From: Areca catechu
Taxonomy: Eukaryota; Streptophyta; Magnoliopsida; Arecales; Arecaceae
Direction: 5' to 3'
NCBI GenBank assembly: GCA_021397845.1
Contig: CM038042.1
Location: 34,978,418 to 35,042,417 of the forward strand
Length of the DNA: 64,000 nt
This document shows positions 9,421 to 20,681 of the stretch, one piece after another; position 1 is the first letter of the stretch, and each line of letters begins with the position of its first letter. Made by a program: the position numbers and the translations under genes. The notes under the pieces are model-generated. The model was not told the origin of the DNA. It saw nothing but the letters and a program-made list of their open reading frames with translations, and did not search any database.

Positions 9421-12400
9421 TGGATTCTTCCATTTCAAATACTTGGGTATTGGATACCGCCTATGGTCATAATATCTGCAAATCATTGCAGGGGCTGCAG
9501 AGCTTAGAGTATTGAAGAAAGGAGACTTCGAGCTCTACGGTGCTGGAGGAGAGTCCATCCAAGCAGAGGCCATAGGGACTTATATCTTGAAGTTACCTTC
9601 GGGGAAGATTTTAGAGCTGAGAGATTGTTACTATATGTCTAAGGTCATTAGAAATATCATATCTGTACCCTTGTTACTTAGACAAGGTTATACTATGAAT
9701 GTGATGAGCAATGGTTGCTCAATCAACTTTTCTAATGAAATTATATGTTGTGGCATATTTCGCAATGATCTTTTAACTCTATCCACTAATGCAATATACT
9801 TCATGTAAGTAACAAACGAAAGAGAGATGATCTAAACAATACTTTACTCTGGCACTGTCGGCTTAGACATATTAGTGAGACTAGGATTAGCAAGTTATAC
9901 AAGGAAAATTTCCTTAATCCTTATGATTATGAATCATTAGGAACTTGTGAATCATGTCTCATGGGTAAAATGGCCAAGACTCCATTTAGTGGACATAGAG
10001 AAAGGACAAATGAGTTATTAGGACTCATACATATAGATGTATGTGGGCCTATGACAACTCAGGGCAAGGGTGGATACTCTTATTTTATCACGTTTACTAA
10101 TGATTTTTTAAGGTACGGATTTGTGTATCTTATGAAACATAAGTCTGAAGCCTTTGATAAATTTTTAAAGTATCAAAGTATGGTAGAGAAATAAACGGGG
10201 AAAAGTATTAAAATCCTTCGATCAGATCGAGGAGGTGAATACTTATCCACCGAGTTTCTCAATCACCTTAAAGAAAAGGGAATTATCTCTGAATGGACCC
10301 CTCCTTACACACCATAATTAAATGGTGTTGCCGAAAGGAGGAACCGTACCTTATTAGATATGGTACGGTCCATGATGTGCTTCACAGAGTTACCTGTTTC
10401 CTTCTGGGGATATGCTTTGGAAACTGTGGCTAATATCTTAAATAGAGTACCATCTAAATCTGTCTCTAGCACTCCATATAAGATATGGAGGGATAAGAAA
10501 CCCAATCTTAAGTATCTTAAGATATGGGGATGTCCAGCATATGTCAAAAGAAATTTTGGACATAAGCTAGATGCTAGAGCAGATAAGTGTCTATTTGTAG
10601 GATATCTTAAAGATAGTATAGGATATCTGTTCTACCACTCTACCGAACAAAAAGTTTTTGTCAGTAGGCATGCCACTTTTCTAGAGAAAGAGTTCATCCT
10701 ACAAAAGGGCAGTGGGAAAAATATTGAACTTGAAGAGTTCAACAAATAGATACATCTCAACCAAATGATAACATAGTTAGTATAGAACCAGAACACACCA
10801 CTCCTATCCAGGTCTGATAGGGTGCGTCATGCACCTGAGAGGTATGGGTTCATTATTGAAAATAATGAAGCCCGGATCATTGAAAATGTTGAGCCTCTAA
10901 CCTATACGGATGCTGTCATGAGTAGGGACTCAGACAGATGGCTGGAAGCCATGAGATCCAAAATGGACTCCATGTATGTCAACCAAGTGTGGACTTTGGT
11001 TGATGCACCAGAGGGTGTTAATCCTATTGGATGCAAATGGGTCTATAAGAAAAAGATTGGGGCAGATGGCCAAGTCAAAACTTATAAAGCCAGATTAGTG
11101 GCTAAGGCTTTCAGACAAAAACAGGGAATAGATTATGATGAAACATTTTCTCATATTGCCATGCTCAAATCTATTCGGATCATGCTTGCTATAGCAACAT
11201 ATCATGATTATGAAATCTGGCAGATGGATGTGAAAACCACATTCCTTAATGGTTTCCTTGAGGAAGAGGTCTATATGTCACAACCAGAAGGTTTTGTCTT
11301 GGAGACTAAACATAATCAGGTATGTAGGCTGAAAAACTCCATTTATAGATTAAAGCAAGCATCCAGAGTTGGAACATCCGATTTGATAAGACAGTCAAAG
11401 AGTTTGACTTTATCAAAAATGAGGATGAACCTTGTGTGTACAAGAAGACTAGTGGGAGTGCCATAGTTTTCTTGGTTCTGTATGTGGATGACATACTTCT
11501 CATTGGGAATGATATCCCAATGTTATAATCAGTCAAGGTATGGTTATCTAAACAGTTTTCCATGAAAGACTTGGGAGAAGAATCCTATATACTGGGTATC
11601 AAGATCTATAGAGATAGATCTAGGAGGATGCTAGGCTTATCCCAGTCTAGGTACATTGACCAAGTGCTAAAGAGATTTAGCATGGAGGGAAGTAAAAGAG
11701 GTTACTTGCCCATTGGTCATGGCATACATCTTTCTAAGAAGATGTCTCCTAAGACACCTGAAGAAAGAAATATAATGAGTTCTATACCTTATGCTTCGGC
11801 TGTAGGATCTATAATGTATGCTATGTTATGTACCAGGCCTGATGTGGCATATGCCTTAGGTATATCCAGCAGATTTCAGGCTGATCCAGGAGAGGATCAT
11901 TGAAAGGCTGTGAAAAATATTCTTAAGTACTTGAGAAGGACTAAGGATATTTTTTTGATATACGGAGGATCTGATCTTAAAATGGAAGCTTATTCAGATT
12001 CTAGTTTTCAATTGGATCCAGATGATAGCAAATCTATTTCAGGATATGTTTTTACCCTAAATGGAGGAGCTGTAAGCTGGAAGAGTTCTAAACAGCAGAC
12101 TGTAGCTGACTCCACAACTGAGGCAGAATACATTGCTGTTAGTGAAGCTGCCAAGGAAGTTGTCTGGATGAAGAAGTTCATCTCAAAGTTGAGCGTTGTT
12201 CCAGAGATTGAAGGTCCAGTACCACTTTACTGTGATAATAATACTGGAGCCGTCGCTCAAGCTAAGGAACTTAGAGCTCATCACAAATCAAAGCACATTC
12301 TAAGACGCTTCCATCTCGTTCGAAAGATTGTTGAAAGACAAGAAGTCTGCATTAAAAGAGTAGAAACGAAGAACAACATAGCAGACCCGTTCACTAAGGC

Positions 12401-12470
12401 TCTACCACAGCGGGAGTTTGATCGCCACCTCGATTGTATGGGGTTAAAATTTAAAGGCGATTGGCTTTAG
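9421..12470 (+). pseudogene. pol of K: PR, INT, RT, RNase H (broken)
   Basis: The protease motif at 9445-9461 reads WVLDTA where copia proteases have DTG, so the catalytic loop is altered. GAG-pre-integrase follows (about 9835-9970; H-x-H and CESCLMGK). The integrase core has HIDVCGP, LRSDRGGEY and LNGVAERRNR, with stops at about 10192 and 10315. RT (about 10900-11500) has KWVYKKK, KARLVAKAF, WQMDVKTTFLNG and YVDD at 11481-11492, with a frameshift near 11360. RNase H (about 11970-12440) has YSDSSF and a DSTTEAEYIA segment and ends at the stop before the PPT. The order PR-INT-RT-RH defines Ty1/copia. It is inactive. Confidence 0.9.
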
Positions 12471-12484
12471 TGCAAGTGGGAGAT
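12471..12484 (+). other. Polypurine tract of K
   Basis: GTGCAAGTGGGAGAT lies directly before the 3' LTR, right after the pol stop codon. This is the usual copia plus-strand primer position. Confidence 0.8.
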
Positions 12485-14932
12485 TGAAAGGATTATGCCC
12501 TAAAGGCCAATCGAAATGTTGTATTTCGATGGAATTTTCTTTTGTATCCTAAACCAGTGTATTGACATTATCAATTAATAAAGGCATTTTATTTTCATCA
12601 TACGCTGTATCTTATTAATTTTATTAAGATATGATGAACCCCATAGATTAGGGCTATGGTTCTAAGGTTATGATGAGATCATACCAGTGAGACCTAAAGC
12701 CTTAACATCCTAATCTAGAATATTCCTGGTCGATGGGATATTGAGTAGGGGATCAATGTTTCCGGTAAGACCAGCACATCCTATGTATGCTTGGTGAAGA
12801 GGGTGACTGATCTCACAGTCACTTGTGTTTGACACTAATACTAGGATGTGGGTGCTCATTAGAGAATGAGTTCACTGAATGGATCCAGCTTGAGAATATC
12901 TAATGGAACCTTATCTGTTTGTCAATAGATAGTTCTCATAATGGGAGTAGTGCATGTGGTCCTTTGACCTGAGACTGCCATGGTACCTTGTATGCATGAA
13001 TCCATACTTTAGTTCACACTCAATCATGACACTGAGTCATGCATGGGGTGATATTGGGTATGGTGGATTGCATATGGAGGTTGTGAGTAGGTCAAAAAGG
13101 AATCGATCAACCCTAGTAAGAGGGAAGCGCATCTAGATGATTTCAATCAAATGAAGATTCGAAAATCTTTGATCAAAGTATGAACATTAGAAATAGTTTC
13201 TAATGGTTCATTAATGAATCATCATTATCGGATTGAGCAAGGAATGAATATGAAATTGGATTTGACAAGTATCCATATTCATAGTCATATTCAGGGTGCA
13301 AGTAGATCGAATGACTGAATTACCCGGTAACTCACCACTAAAGCCTATTTTGGTAAATCCACCAAAATTCCTCATCTTCAGGTAGGTATGACACGTTGCT
13401 AGACGTCAATCTTGTCTTGTAGGTCTTCATGAACCAATTGATTTGGTTTCATGAGTCAATTCGATGTGTGATTCAAATTGGACAATTAGGTGAGCCAATT
13501 TAACCTAATTAGGTCAATCGAGTTCGATCGGATCGAATCGGCTCAAACCTAAACCTACTGCTGGCTAGATGTGGAACCCAATGGATCACACATAATAGAG
13601 ACTTGGCCAAGGAAGTCATTCATGATTTAATTAGGGTCATAGGATCCTAATTGGTTAGCCGGATTACATACTAGCATATGTAGGCTAACCAAATTCCTAA
13701 CCCAATTGGATTGGATCCGGTTGCTTGCTAATTGGGCTAACCTAATTATGGAAAACCTAAATTAGGTTGAGTCCTAAGTGGGGCTAGCCTAATCAGAGCT
13801 AAATCTGATTTTAATTTGGATTTAAGGACATTTTAGGTGCCATACATGAAGAGTCCCAATGGCATGGGACTCTTGGTACCTAAATGATACCTTAACTTCA
13901 AAAGGACACAAAATAAGCTATAGATCTCTGATTTGAATATAATTTTTATGGTCAGAAAGAAAATTTTATGCTCTTTCCAATGACACGCATATTGCCTATA
14001 TTTTGACTGGTCAACATTCTTTGAAATTTGCATGGAAGAAAAATGGCGCGCGCGGTGCGTGAAGAGTCGCAACTCTTCATGTGGCGCGCAGTTCTGATGG
14101 AGAGTCCTTCTACTATCAGGACTCTTCATAATCTCGATGTTTGGAGATTGAAGAGATGCCTCTTGGCTTCCTAGGGACCAGTAATTGACATGTGGCAAGT
14201 GAGAATTCGTCCAGATAAAAGAAGGGATGTGAATAAGGCCTTTGGTGCATGAACGGGCTTATTAGATAAGATTTTTCAAGCCAGATAACTTCTCTTCGGT
14301 CTTGAAAAATCATATTTGATAAGTTGATGGGAGGACATATCACACGCCCCTCTTGTATCTATAAATAGGGGGCGGTAAAATGAGTCTGATAATGAAGAAT
14401 TCCACCGAAGTACTATTCTGAGTGTCTCTCTCTCCCTCCTCCTTTCTTTAAGACAAGACTTGTCTAGTTAAGACAAAATCTTTTCTACTAGGACAAGGCT
14501 TTGTTTTAGGACATAAGCCTAAGGGATCCTAGAGGAGGGTTGTCCTAAAACCAAGAGTGGTTTAGGAGAGTGTCTTTAGTGCCCTACAGTTGGACAGGGT
14601 ATCCTGCATTGGTCAATAGACCAAAGGCTGCTGAAAGAGTTCCACTTCTCCAAGCAACTTGAAGGCGTTCTTCCTTGGTCCGAGTTTCGTGTGGATCACC
14701 ATTGGAGGGTGAACGTTTATGCGCCTGGTGGAGAAGAAGGCTGAATCAGGGTTTTCTTCATCGGATTGGATACTAGCGATTCAGGTTGGTCCCTAAACTC
14801 TAATTTATATTATATATGCATATTTGTGTGTTTTAATTCCTAGTAAGGAGGTCTTGGGTTAAGGGTTTGGTAGTGGTTTCATAATAAATTTTTGAAATCC
14901 ACGCTTCCACCCTGGTCACCAAAACCCTTACA
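12485..14932 (+). repeat. 3' LTR of K (2448 bp)
   Basis: Collinear with 4804-7249 apart from scattered substitutions and very small indels. It ends AAAACCCTTACA and is followed by the TSD GGGAT. The TATA box is at 14360-14370. Confidence 0.95.
14360..14370 (+). promoter_or_regulatory. TATA box of K (3' LTR)
   Basis: TATAAATAGGG, the counterpart of the 5' LTR box at 6680. A 3' LTR promoter could in principle read out into flanking DNA on the + strand. Confidence 0.55.
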
Positions 14933-14937
14933 GGGAT

Positions 14938-15075
14938 CATGTTCAAATCAATGATGTTATGCTTGAATTTGTTTGCACTGAAATGCAATTAGTTGATATA
15001 CTGACCAAGCCACTCCATGAAGATAGGTTTAGTATGATTAGAAGGGAATTAGGGATCATTAATCCTTTTGATTAA
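14938..15075 (+). pseudogene. Copia pol of S, part 2 (C-terminal end)
   Basis: Continues S RNase H after the K insertion. The encoded stretch has VDILTKPLHEDRFSMIRRELG and then a TAA at 15073. ADxFTKxLxxxRFxxLRxxLGI is the standard C-terminus of copia pol. It joins in frame to HHFIR at 4803 once K and one TSD copy are removed. Confidence 0.9.
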
Positions 15076-15527
15076 GTCTAGATCACTCTTTATGACCTTT
15101 CAAATTCTCCTTTGAAAATTTCTTAATCAAAATATCCTTGACAATCATATTCATTTATCTGTTGACTGTTAGAATCAATTATCTAAATCTCCAATGTTTT
15201 TTTTCTTTTTTTTTCTTATTTTTTTGAAGTGTCGATACTTTGAAGTGTTGACACCTCCAATGTCAACACTTGGACTTAAGCCCGTGAGTCGATACTTGAT
15301 CGGCAGGAATTGATGATTAAATAAGGAAATCAATCTAATTTCTTTCATTTTCTTTCCAATTCCTTCGAGCCGACACCTTGCCTCACTGTTCCCTAACTTT
15401 GATTTCGTGTTTTCACTGTTCTATCATTGATTTGAGCCCGTTTTTCTTCCCATCTTCATCGATCCTCACAGTTTTACCGTGAACCCTTGTGCTTTTCCCT
15501 TTTCTTTCCGTGTTTCCTTCTTCCTGG

Positions 15528-17351
15528 ATGATGGGGCCCAGGAAACGTTAGTCAGGAGACCTCGACCCTCTACATAGGACACAGAGTGGCGTGCGAAGGC
15601 GCATCACGAGGATCTGACAGTAGAGGGAGCAGCACAGCAGGAGTTTCCTGTTAGACCACAGGTTCATGGAGCAAACAAGGTGGCTTCCAAGGCCATTATC
15701 GGAGGTCAGAGGATAGACTTTGACTTTGTGGATCAGCATCACTTCCGTATAGGGGATTGGCTCAGAGATGCACGGTTGGTCCACTTTTGTTCACTAACAG
15801 AGAGATTCTACCCGGGACTGATTCGAGAATTTTATGGCATATTGGCCAGATGAGTGGATGGCTGGATAGCTGAGGTTAGAGGGACTACCATACTGCTGAC
15901 AGCCAAGGTTTTGAGTAGAGCTTGGGAGATTCCGATGAGAGGTACCATAGCGGACTCCCTAATTGACAGGATGAGCGGATTACGATGCATTTTTGAGAGA
16001 GAGGATCTCAGAAAGGGAGCCACAGTTATAGCATCTCGACTTTCTCCAAAGATGAGATTACTACACCACATCATCACCTGAATACTTCTACCGAAGACTG
16101 GATGCTTCGATTTCATCATGGAGAGAGTGTTGCTTGTCATGGTTTCCCTAGTTAGGAGGACTCCTATTTGCCTTCCAGTACTCATGGTCCACCAGATGAC
16201 GAGGCACCACTAGCAGGAGGTTATGTTTACCTTATGGCATGGGTCTGACCATTATGTTTAGGGCTTGTGGAGTTGACTTCGATGGAGAGCCCTTTAGATA
16301 GCTGCTCCATATTGACATCTATGATGAGCGATCTCTACATCGCATGGGCTATCACAGAGTTAGAGGTCAGTGAAGGTGTAGGATATCTGGACAGGCTACA
16401 TATGCTGATCAAGAGGACACTGAGGAGGAGGAGCGCATATTTAGAGATGAGACCGGGCCATCTGAGCCACCGAGGGACATACCTGAGCCGCAGCCCGAGC
16501 CATCAGTATAGCCATCTCTTGGAGATAGTATAGATGAGAGGATCACTCACTTGGAGACTGAGGTCATGACTATTAGACAGCGAGTTGATCACATTTACAT
16601 GAAGGTGAGAGCATGTCAGCAAGAGATGAGAGAGTGATTCTCTACTGTTTTGGCTGCACTTGAGAGATTATCTTCTGCCAGAGCACCTTCTCCTCCATCA
16701 TCGGATTCTCTGCCTGCTCCACTAGCACCTCCAGCTCCAGCTCCAGACATAGAGATCGAAGATGGACAGGGCGATTCTTCCATGGATTTTGATGTTGCAG
16801 ATTATATGGCGGACCCTGAGCCAGATGTTGCTGCTGATCAGGATATAGTGCCCGCAGTAGATGAGACGAGGACTCCAAAGGCTATTCCTGATCTTAGTTC
16901 TTCTATCCTGACTCCAATTCTCTATAGCACTCCCACTATTTCAGATCCTTCATGCATTTCAGTTTCCACTCTTATTCTTCACACTGATCCACTTGATACT
17001 TTTATTGATTTACCGACTCCTATTTTTAGTATACCCACTAAGACACCACCTATACCTTCTACTTCTTCTTTGATTCGGGAACTAGGGTTTTACACACCTG
17101 GTTTCTACATTCTTTCTTCAAGACCCACTTTTGATGTCACATCTTCTATCACCGATATAGTTGCTGATCCTATCACACTTCATGTTCCTGCTCTTGACGT
17201 CGCTTCCTCCTCTATAGCACCAGCTAGAGGAAGAGCACGTGCCAAAAGTAGAGGCCAAGGGAGTGGGATGCTCCCAGACCTGTCCAAACCAGACTTTCAG
17301 ATCTCTGGTCGATGTGGCTGTGATCCTGACCTTCGATGGTTACTGGACTGA
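15528..17351 (+). pseudogene. Env-position ORF of S (SIRE-type extra ORF), broken
   Basis: Begins with an ATG ATG at 15528 encoding a short basic start (MGPRKR), then a stop. The frame pieces carry RFYPGLIREFYGIL (about 15800-15840), a VRGTTILLTAKVLSRAW-like stretch (about 15870-15920), a possible heptad segment around 16545-16635 and a long Pro/Ser/Thr/Asp-rich tail (16650-17351) ending near a basic RGRARAKSRG. Family knowledge: SIRE/Maximus elements carry an extra ORF here, often called env-like, and the RFYPGLxREFY motif recalls the plant-transposon protein domain found in them. Several stops and frame changes break it. No convincing transmembrane segment or signal peptide was seen, so the env label is positional only. 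Confidence 0.65.
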
Positions 17352-17880
17352 TCATTATGGAGATTGGGTCTTCCTTTGATGAGAAAAGCACCCGTTAGGG
17401 TTGTTTAGTATATCAGTCTATCTGTATTTCAGTGTTTCTATGTATTAGTGTGTCCGTGTACTTGTTATTTGTTACTTGTATCAAATTCTGAATATGATGT
17501 ATCAAATGTTTGAAACTTTATATATTTATTGATATTTTCAGATTTTTCTGTGTGTACTATCACTTTACTGCAATGGTTTATCTCTACTTTATTCTAACCT
17601 TTTTAATGATAACAAAAAGGGAAATAATTAGTAATAATGAAGAGATAATTAATTAATGGCAAAAAGAGAGAGTAATGGCAAAAAAAATTATTAAAAAAGA
17701 GAGATGAAGAGAAGAAGAAAGTAATAAGTAAGGGGGAGAGAAAAGTTTTAAAGAAATAAATTTTGAAATTTTTCAAAATTTTTAAATCTTTTGAAAGTAT
17801 TCTTTGAAAAATATTTTGCAGATCATATATCAAGGGGGAGCTTTTGTTCCATGTGTTTGATCTATACTCTTCAATTCTAT
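17352..17880 (+). other. Non-coding 3' region of S after the extra ORF
   Basis: AT-rich sequence with purine runs at 17636-17745. AACAAAAAGGGAAATA at 17611 and CAAGGGGGAGC at 17831 resemble polypurine tracts but are far from the LTR. No gene was seen. Confidence 0.5.
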
Positions 17881-18388
17881 GCTCTAATATTTAATTATTT
17901 TATTTTTTATGCTCTGATACTCCTTATTCTCATTTTTATATAACTCTGATACTCTTTGTTTTCATAGTTTGATACTCTTTATGCTCTAATATTTTTGCTC
18001 TAATACTATCTATCTTTTTGATATATTTTTTTACTCTGATATGTTCTAACATTTCTCATGCTCTTAAAGCTTTTACTCTGATACTCTTCATAGTTCAATT
18101 TGTTTTGCTCTAATGCTTATCTTTCAGATCTATTTTAAGCTCTGATACATACTGTGAATATCAAATACTCTGATATATTTCAATTATAGCTCTAATACAT
18201 TACAATCATAGTCTAATACATCATAGTTACAGCTTTGATACATTGAATTTATATGAATTGAATTCTTTCTTATATATATATAGCTCTGATACATTATAGA
18301 TAAATTTTTGTTCTTGATAAATATTACAATTTAAATCATGGTATTCATTATAAATTGCCCTGATACTTATAATCAATTGCTCTATATT
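17881..18388 (+). repeat. Array of about 18 degenerate GCTCTGATAC motifs
   Basis: Exact GCTCTGATAC occurs at 17911, 18139 and 18283. ACTCTGATAC is at 17943 and 18075, and GCTTTGATAC at 18232. GCTCTAATAC is at 17997 and 18189, and GCCCTGATAC at 18357. One- or two-base variants lie at 17881, 17966, 17983, 18033, 18107, 18167 and 18210. Spacing is irregular (14-60 bp) and the intervening DNA is AT-rich and different each time. GCTCTGATACCA is the 3' end of plant initiator tRNA-Met and the complement of a copia PBS. Confidence 0.85.
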
Positions 18389-18440
18389 TATTGCAAATCC
18401 TTTGAGCTTACAATGGATATATACTTAAAGATTTTGTCAT

Positions 18441-18458
18441 CATCAAAAAGAGAGAGAT
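18441..18458 (+). other. Polypurine tract of S
   Basis: CATCAAAAAGAGAGAGAT immediately precedes the TG of the 3' LTR. Purine-rich ATCAAAAAGxGxGAG tracts are usual before SIRE-type LTRs. Confidence 0.6.
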
Positions 18459-19868
18459 TGTCGACTCCTGTCTTGATTCTAATGAATAACAAAATACTTA
18501 AGTATATTTGAGTACTAACTGTGTATTAAAAATATATTTATCAAAAAGGAAACTCATCAAAATTATAATATGTTGAAAGTTCAAAGCTTGTCATCTTGTT
18601 GAAGAAGTCACTCTCTTTGATAGAATTTCAAGTTAAATGGACCTTGATATATAAGAATAACCTTGAAGAACTCAAATCTTAAAGTTGGAAAAGTTTCAGC
18701 AGAGTTTCAGCCAAGTGTCAACTCATGGAAGTAAAGTATTGACTCGAGGTGTCGACTCACAGAAACTTGAGCTGATATATTGAAGAAATTTCAGATAGCA
18801 CGCTTGAAGTGTCGACTCATGAAGCTCAAGTGTCGACTTAAGGCCTGAGACCAGAAATGATATAGAAAATGCTGAATTCAAGTTTTTCCTCAAGTATCGA
18901 CTCATGAAGATGAAGTGTCGACTTACCAGAGAAGTGTCGATGTACCAGTACATTCTAGAGAGTTTTAAAAGTATTTTTGACATAGTATCGACTCATATAT
19001 CGACTTATGACTTGAAGTGTCGACACCTGTAGATTTGGATGAATAATAATGGCTAATTTTTTGAAGCGCAGAAGCGATCCTTTTTTTCTCTAACAGCTAT
19101 TTTCACTTTTTTAACGATCAAAAAATATCATTTAAGGCTTGGAAATGTATTTAAAGTGGACCAAACTCAAGAAAAAAAAATAATGAGCAACTAATGAGAA
19201 TTTATTAAGAGTTTATTACTTTTGAATGAAATTGAGCCTTCAAGCATTCAAGAGCATTCAAGAAGTATTCAAGTCTATCCTTCAAGCATCCATTAAGGCT
19301 TCAACAACTTGAGAACAAGCTTCTCAACTATAATCGAAGAGATTCAAAAAGATATTTGCTTTATTTTCAAAAGCTTATTGTACTTTTATCTTTAAACTCA
19401 ACTTTATTGTTGTTCCTAGTTTCAAGTGGATTGAAACTAGTAGTTGGGTTGTTGGTGAGCCTTGTAAAAATCAACTTGGATTTTTGGTTAGTCTTGTGAA
19501 AACCAAGAGATTTTTGGTTAGCCTTGTGAAAACCAAGAGATTGTTGGTGAGCCTTATGAAAACCAAGGGATTTTGATTAGTAAGCCCGAAAAACTAATCG
19601 GTTGTAATCAAGTGGGATTATAATGAAATACCGACCTTGGGGAATGGATGTATGTACTTTGGTATACACCGAACCACTATAAATTATTATATATTTGTGA
19701 TTACTTCTCTTTTCTTGTTTTTACTTTATTTCCGCTGCATTTTAATTATCAAGTACACATATACTTGAGAACACTAGCACCTTCATTATTTTTGAATTGG
19801 CATTCACACTTGCAACAAGTTTTAAAAATCCAATTCATCCCCTTCTTGGGTTGCTTCACTGGACAACA
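18459..19868 (+). repeat. 3' LTR of S (about 1.41 kb)
   Basis: Starts TGTCGACTCCTGTC and ends ...GGGTTGCTTCACTGGACAACA with TG/CA termini. The end TTCTTGGGTTGCTTCACTGG resembles known SIRE-type LTR ends. A cluster of GTGTCGACT motifs lies in its first half, and short repeats of TTGGTTAGCCTTGTGAAAACC at about 19450-19570. Only one LTR is in the window, so the boundaries rest on the termini and the PPT. Confidence 0.7.
18714..19032 (+). repeat. Cluster of about ten GTGTCGACT-type motifs in the S LTR
   Basis: Copies such as GTGTCGACTCA(T/C), GTATCGACTCATG and GTGTCGACACCT occur near 18716, 18735, 18749, 18809, 18830, 18895, 18915, 18932, 18984, 18998 and 19017. The motif equals the LTR terminus TGTCGACTC. 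Related copies occur at 15226-15300. Confidence 0.8.
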
Positions 19869-20441
19869 ATAACTCAAATATCTACTATTTTTATATTTAA
19901 AAAATATAAAGGATATTATAAAAAATATAAATATATTTTAATAATTTATTCAGAATAATAATAATGTAGAAGAAGATGAGTAATAGATTTCAAAATTATT
20001 TTATATGTATAAAAGAATATTGATAAATTATTTTTCTATCTAAATATTTTTTAAAAAATATTTAGTTAAAAATATAATTTTTTAGATGAATGGTTTTACT
20101 GTGAAAACCTTATGTTCATCTTAATTTATAATCGGATAAGCTAATATCGACAAAAAAAAAAAAAAAAAAAAAGTGCACAAGCTAAAATTCAGCTCAATAA
20201 ATAAAAACCCCAAACTCCAAGTGGGTCCGAATCAAACTCGACCCCGTCCACCAGCTTGCTCGAGGCTTACCGCAACCCGGTTTTTCCGGTACGGGTCTTG
20301 GTCCGCTTTGCAAGCCATACCCCATTGCGTCCAGGCGTGGATACCGCTCTTTTTCTGTGGCCAAAAATTTCGACTTCGGTGGAGCTTAGATCACGTACTC
20401 CGATCACTCCCCTCTCCTGCTCGTCCTCCCGGAGAAAGCTT
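19869..20441 (+). promoter_or_regulatory. Upstream/5' UTR region of cpLEPA
   Basis: Between the S LTR and the start codon are about 300 bp of AT-rich DNA, a run of about 22 A (20152-20172) and about 250 bp of GC-rich DNA that probably includes the 5' UTR. A weak TATA-like AATAAATAAAAA lies at 20197. No clear core promoter can be assigned. The GC rise begins near 20220. Confidence 0.45.
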
Positions 20442-20681
20442 ATGGCCTGTGACTTTTGCCGGCTTGCCAACTTTCCGCGGCCTCACCCCGCCGTGAACCA
20501 CAGAGGTGCTAGGCGGGGTTCTTGCTCTCCCTGGCCTTTCCCCTCTGATGGCCGTCCCTCGGAACCATGGGCTTTCAGGTGCCTGCGGATTGCCCGGCCT
20601 GCTGCTATCTCACGAGGCCGCAGCGTCTCCTGTCGAGCCACTGAAATCACCACTGATCCGGGCCAAGACCGACTCATGAAG
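20442..20681 (+). CDS. LEPA: cpLEPA exon 1 (transit peptide)
   Basis: Encodes 80 residues, rich in Arg, Ser, Pro and Ala with few acidic residues until the end. SVSCRA near 61-66 is a plausible stromal cleavage region. It ends GQDRLMK in phase 0 at AAG|GTACGC. The position and the sequence before VPISN agree with the plant cpLEPA layout, where about 80 residues precede the GTP-binding domain. The exon is about 16 kb from exon 2 and is assigned by reading frame, phase and this resemblance. Confidence 0.8.

Larger units (their letters stand above)
4804..14932 (+). mobile_element. K: complete Ty1/copia LTR retrotransposon (10,129 bp)
   Basis: Both LTRs are present (4804-7249 and 12485-14932) with TG...CA ends. 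There is a perfect 5-bp target-site duplication GGGAT (4799-4803 and 14933-14937), an iMet-type PBS, a 1.3-kb leader, gag-pol remnants in copia order (gag, PR, INT, RT, RH) and a PPT. It is inserted in the RNase H codons of S: removing K plus one GGGAT restores S reading continuity. The LTRs differ by scattered, mostly transition changes, and the coding region has several stops and frameshifts, so K is neither new nor active. Confidence 0.95.
2307..19868 (+). mobile_element. S: SIRE-like Ty1/copia retrotransposon, 5' part missing, split by K
   Basis: Plus-strand order: GAG-pre-integrase, integrase, RT and RNase H remnants (2307-4803); insertion K (4804-14932, with TSD to 14937); the end of RNase H/pol (14938-15075); an ORF in the env position (15528-17351); an AT-rich stretch with a GCTCTGATAC motif array; a purine tract; and one LTR (18459-19868). 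Pol words such as IRSDHG..FEN and QQNG.VERKN, and an extra ORF after pol, fit the SIRE/Maximus lineage. Its 5' LTR, gag and protease are outside the window or displaced by G1. Multiple stops show it is old. Confidence 0.8.

Noticed and set aside
17881..18388. Possible tRNA genes or CRISPR-like array
   Set aside because: Only the 10-base acceptor-end motif recurs; no cloverleaf can be formed, and spacing is irregular with no regular spacers.
20256..20441. Longer cpLEPA N-terminus from the open frame upstream of ATG 20442
   Set aside because: The frame is open upstream but starts at TTG with no ATG before 20442; treated as 5' UTR.
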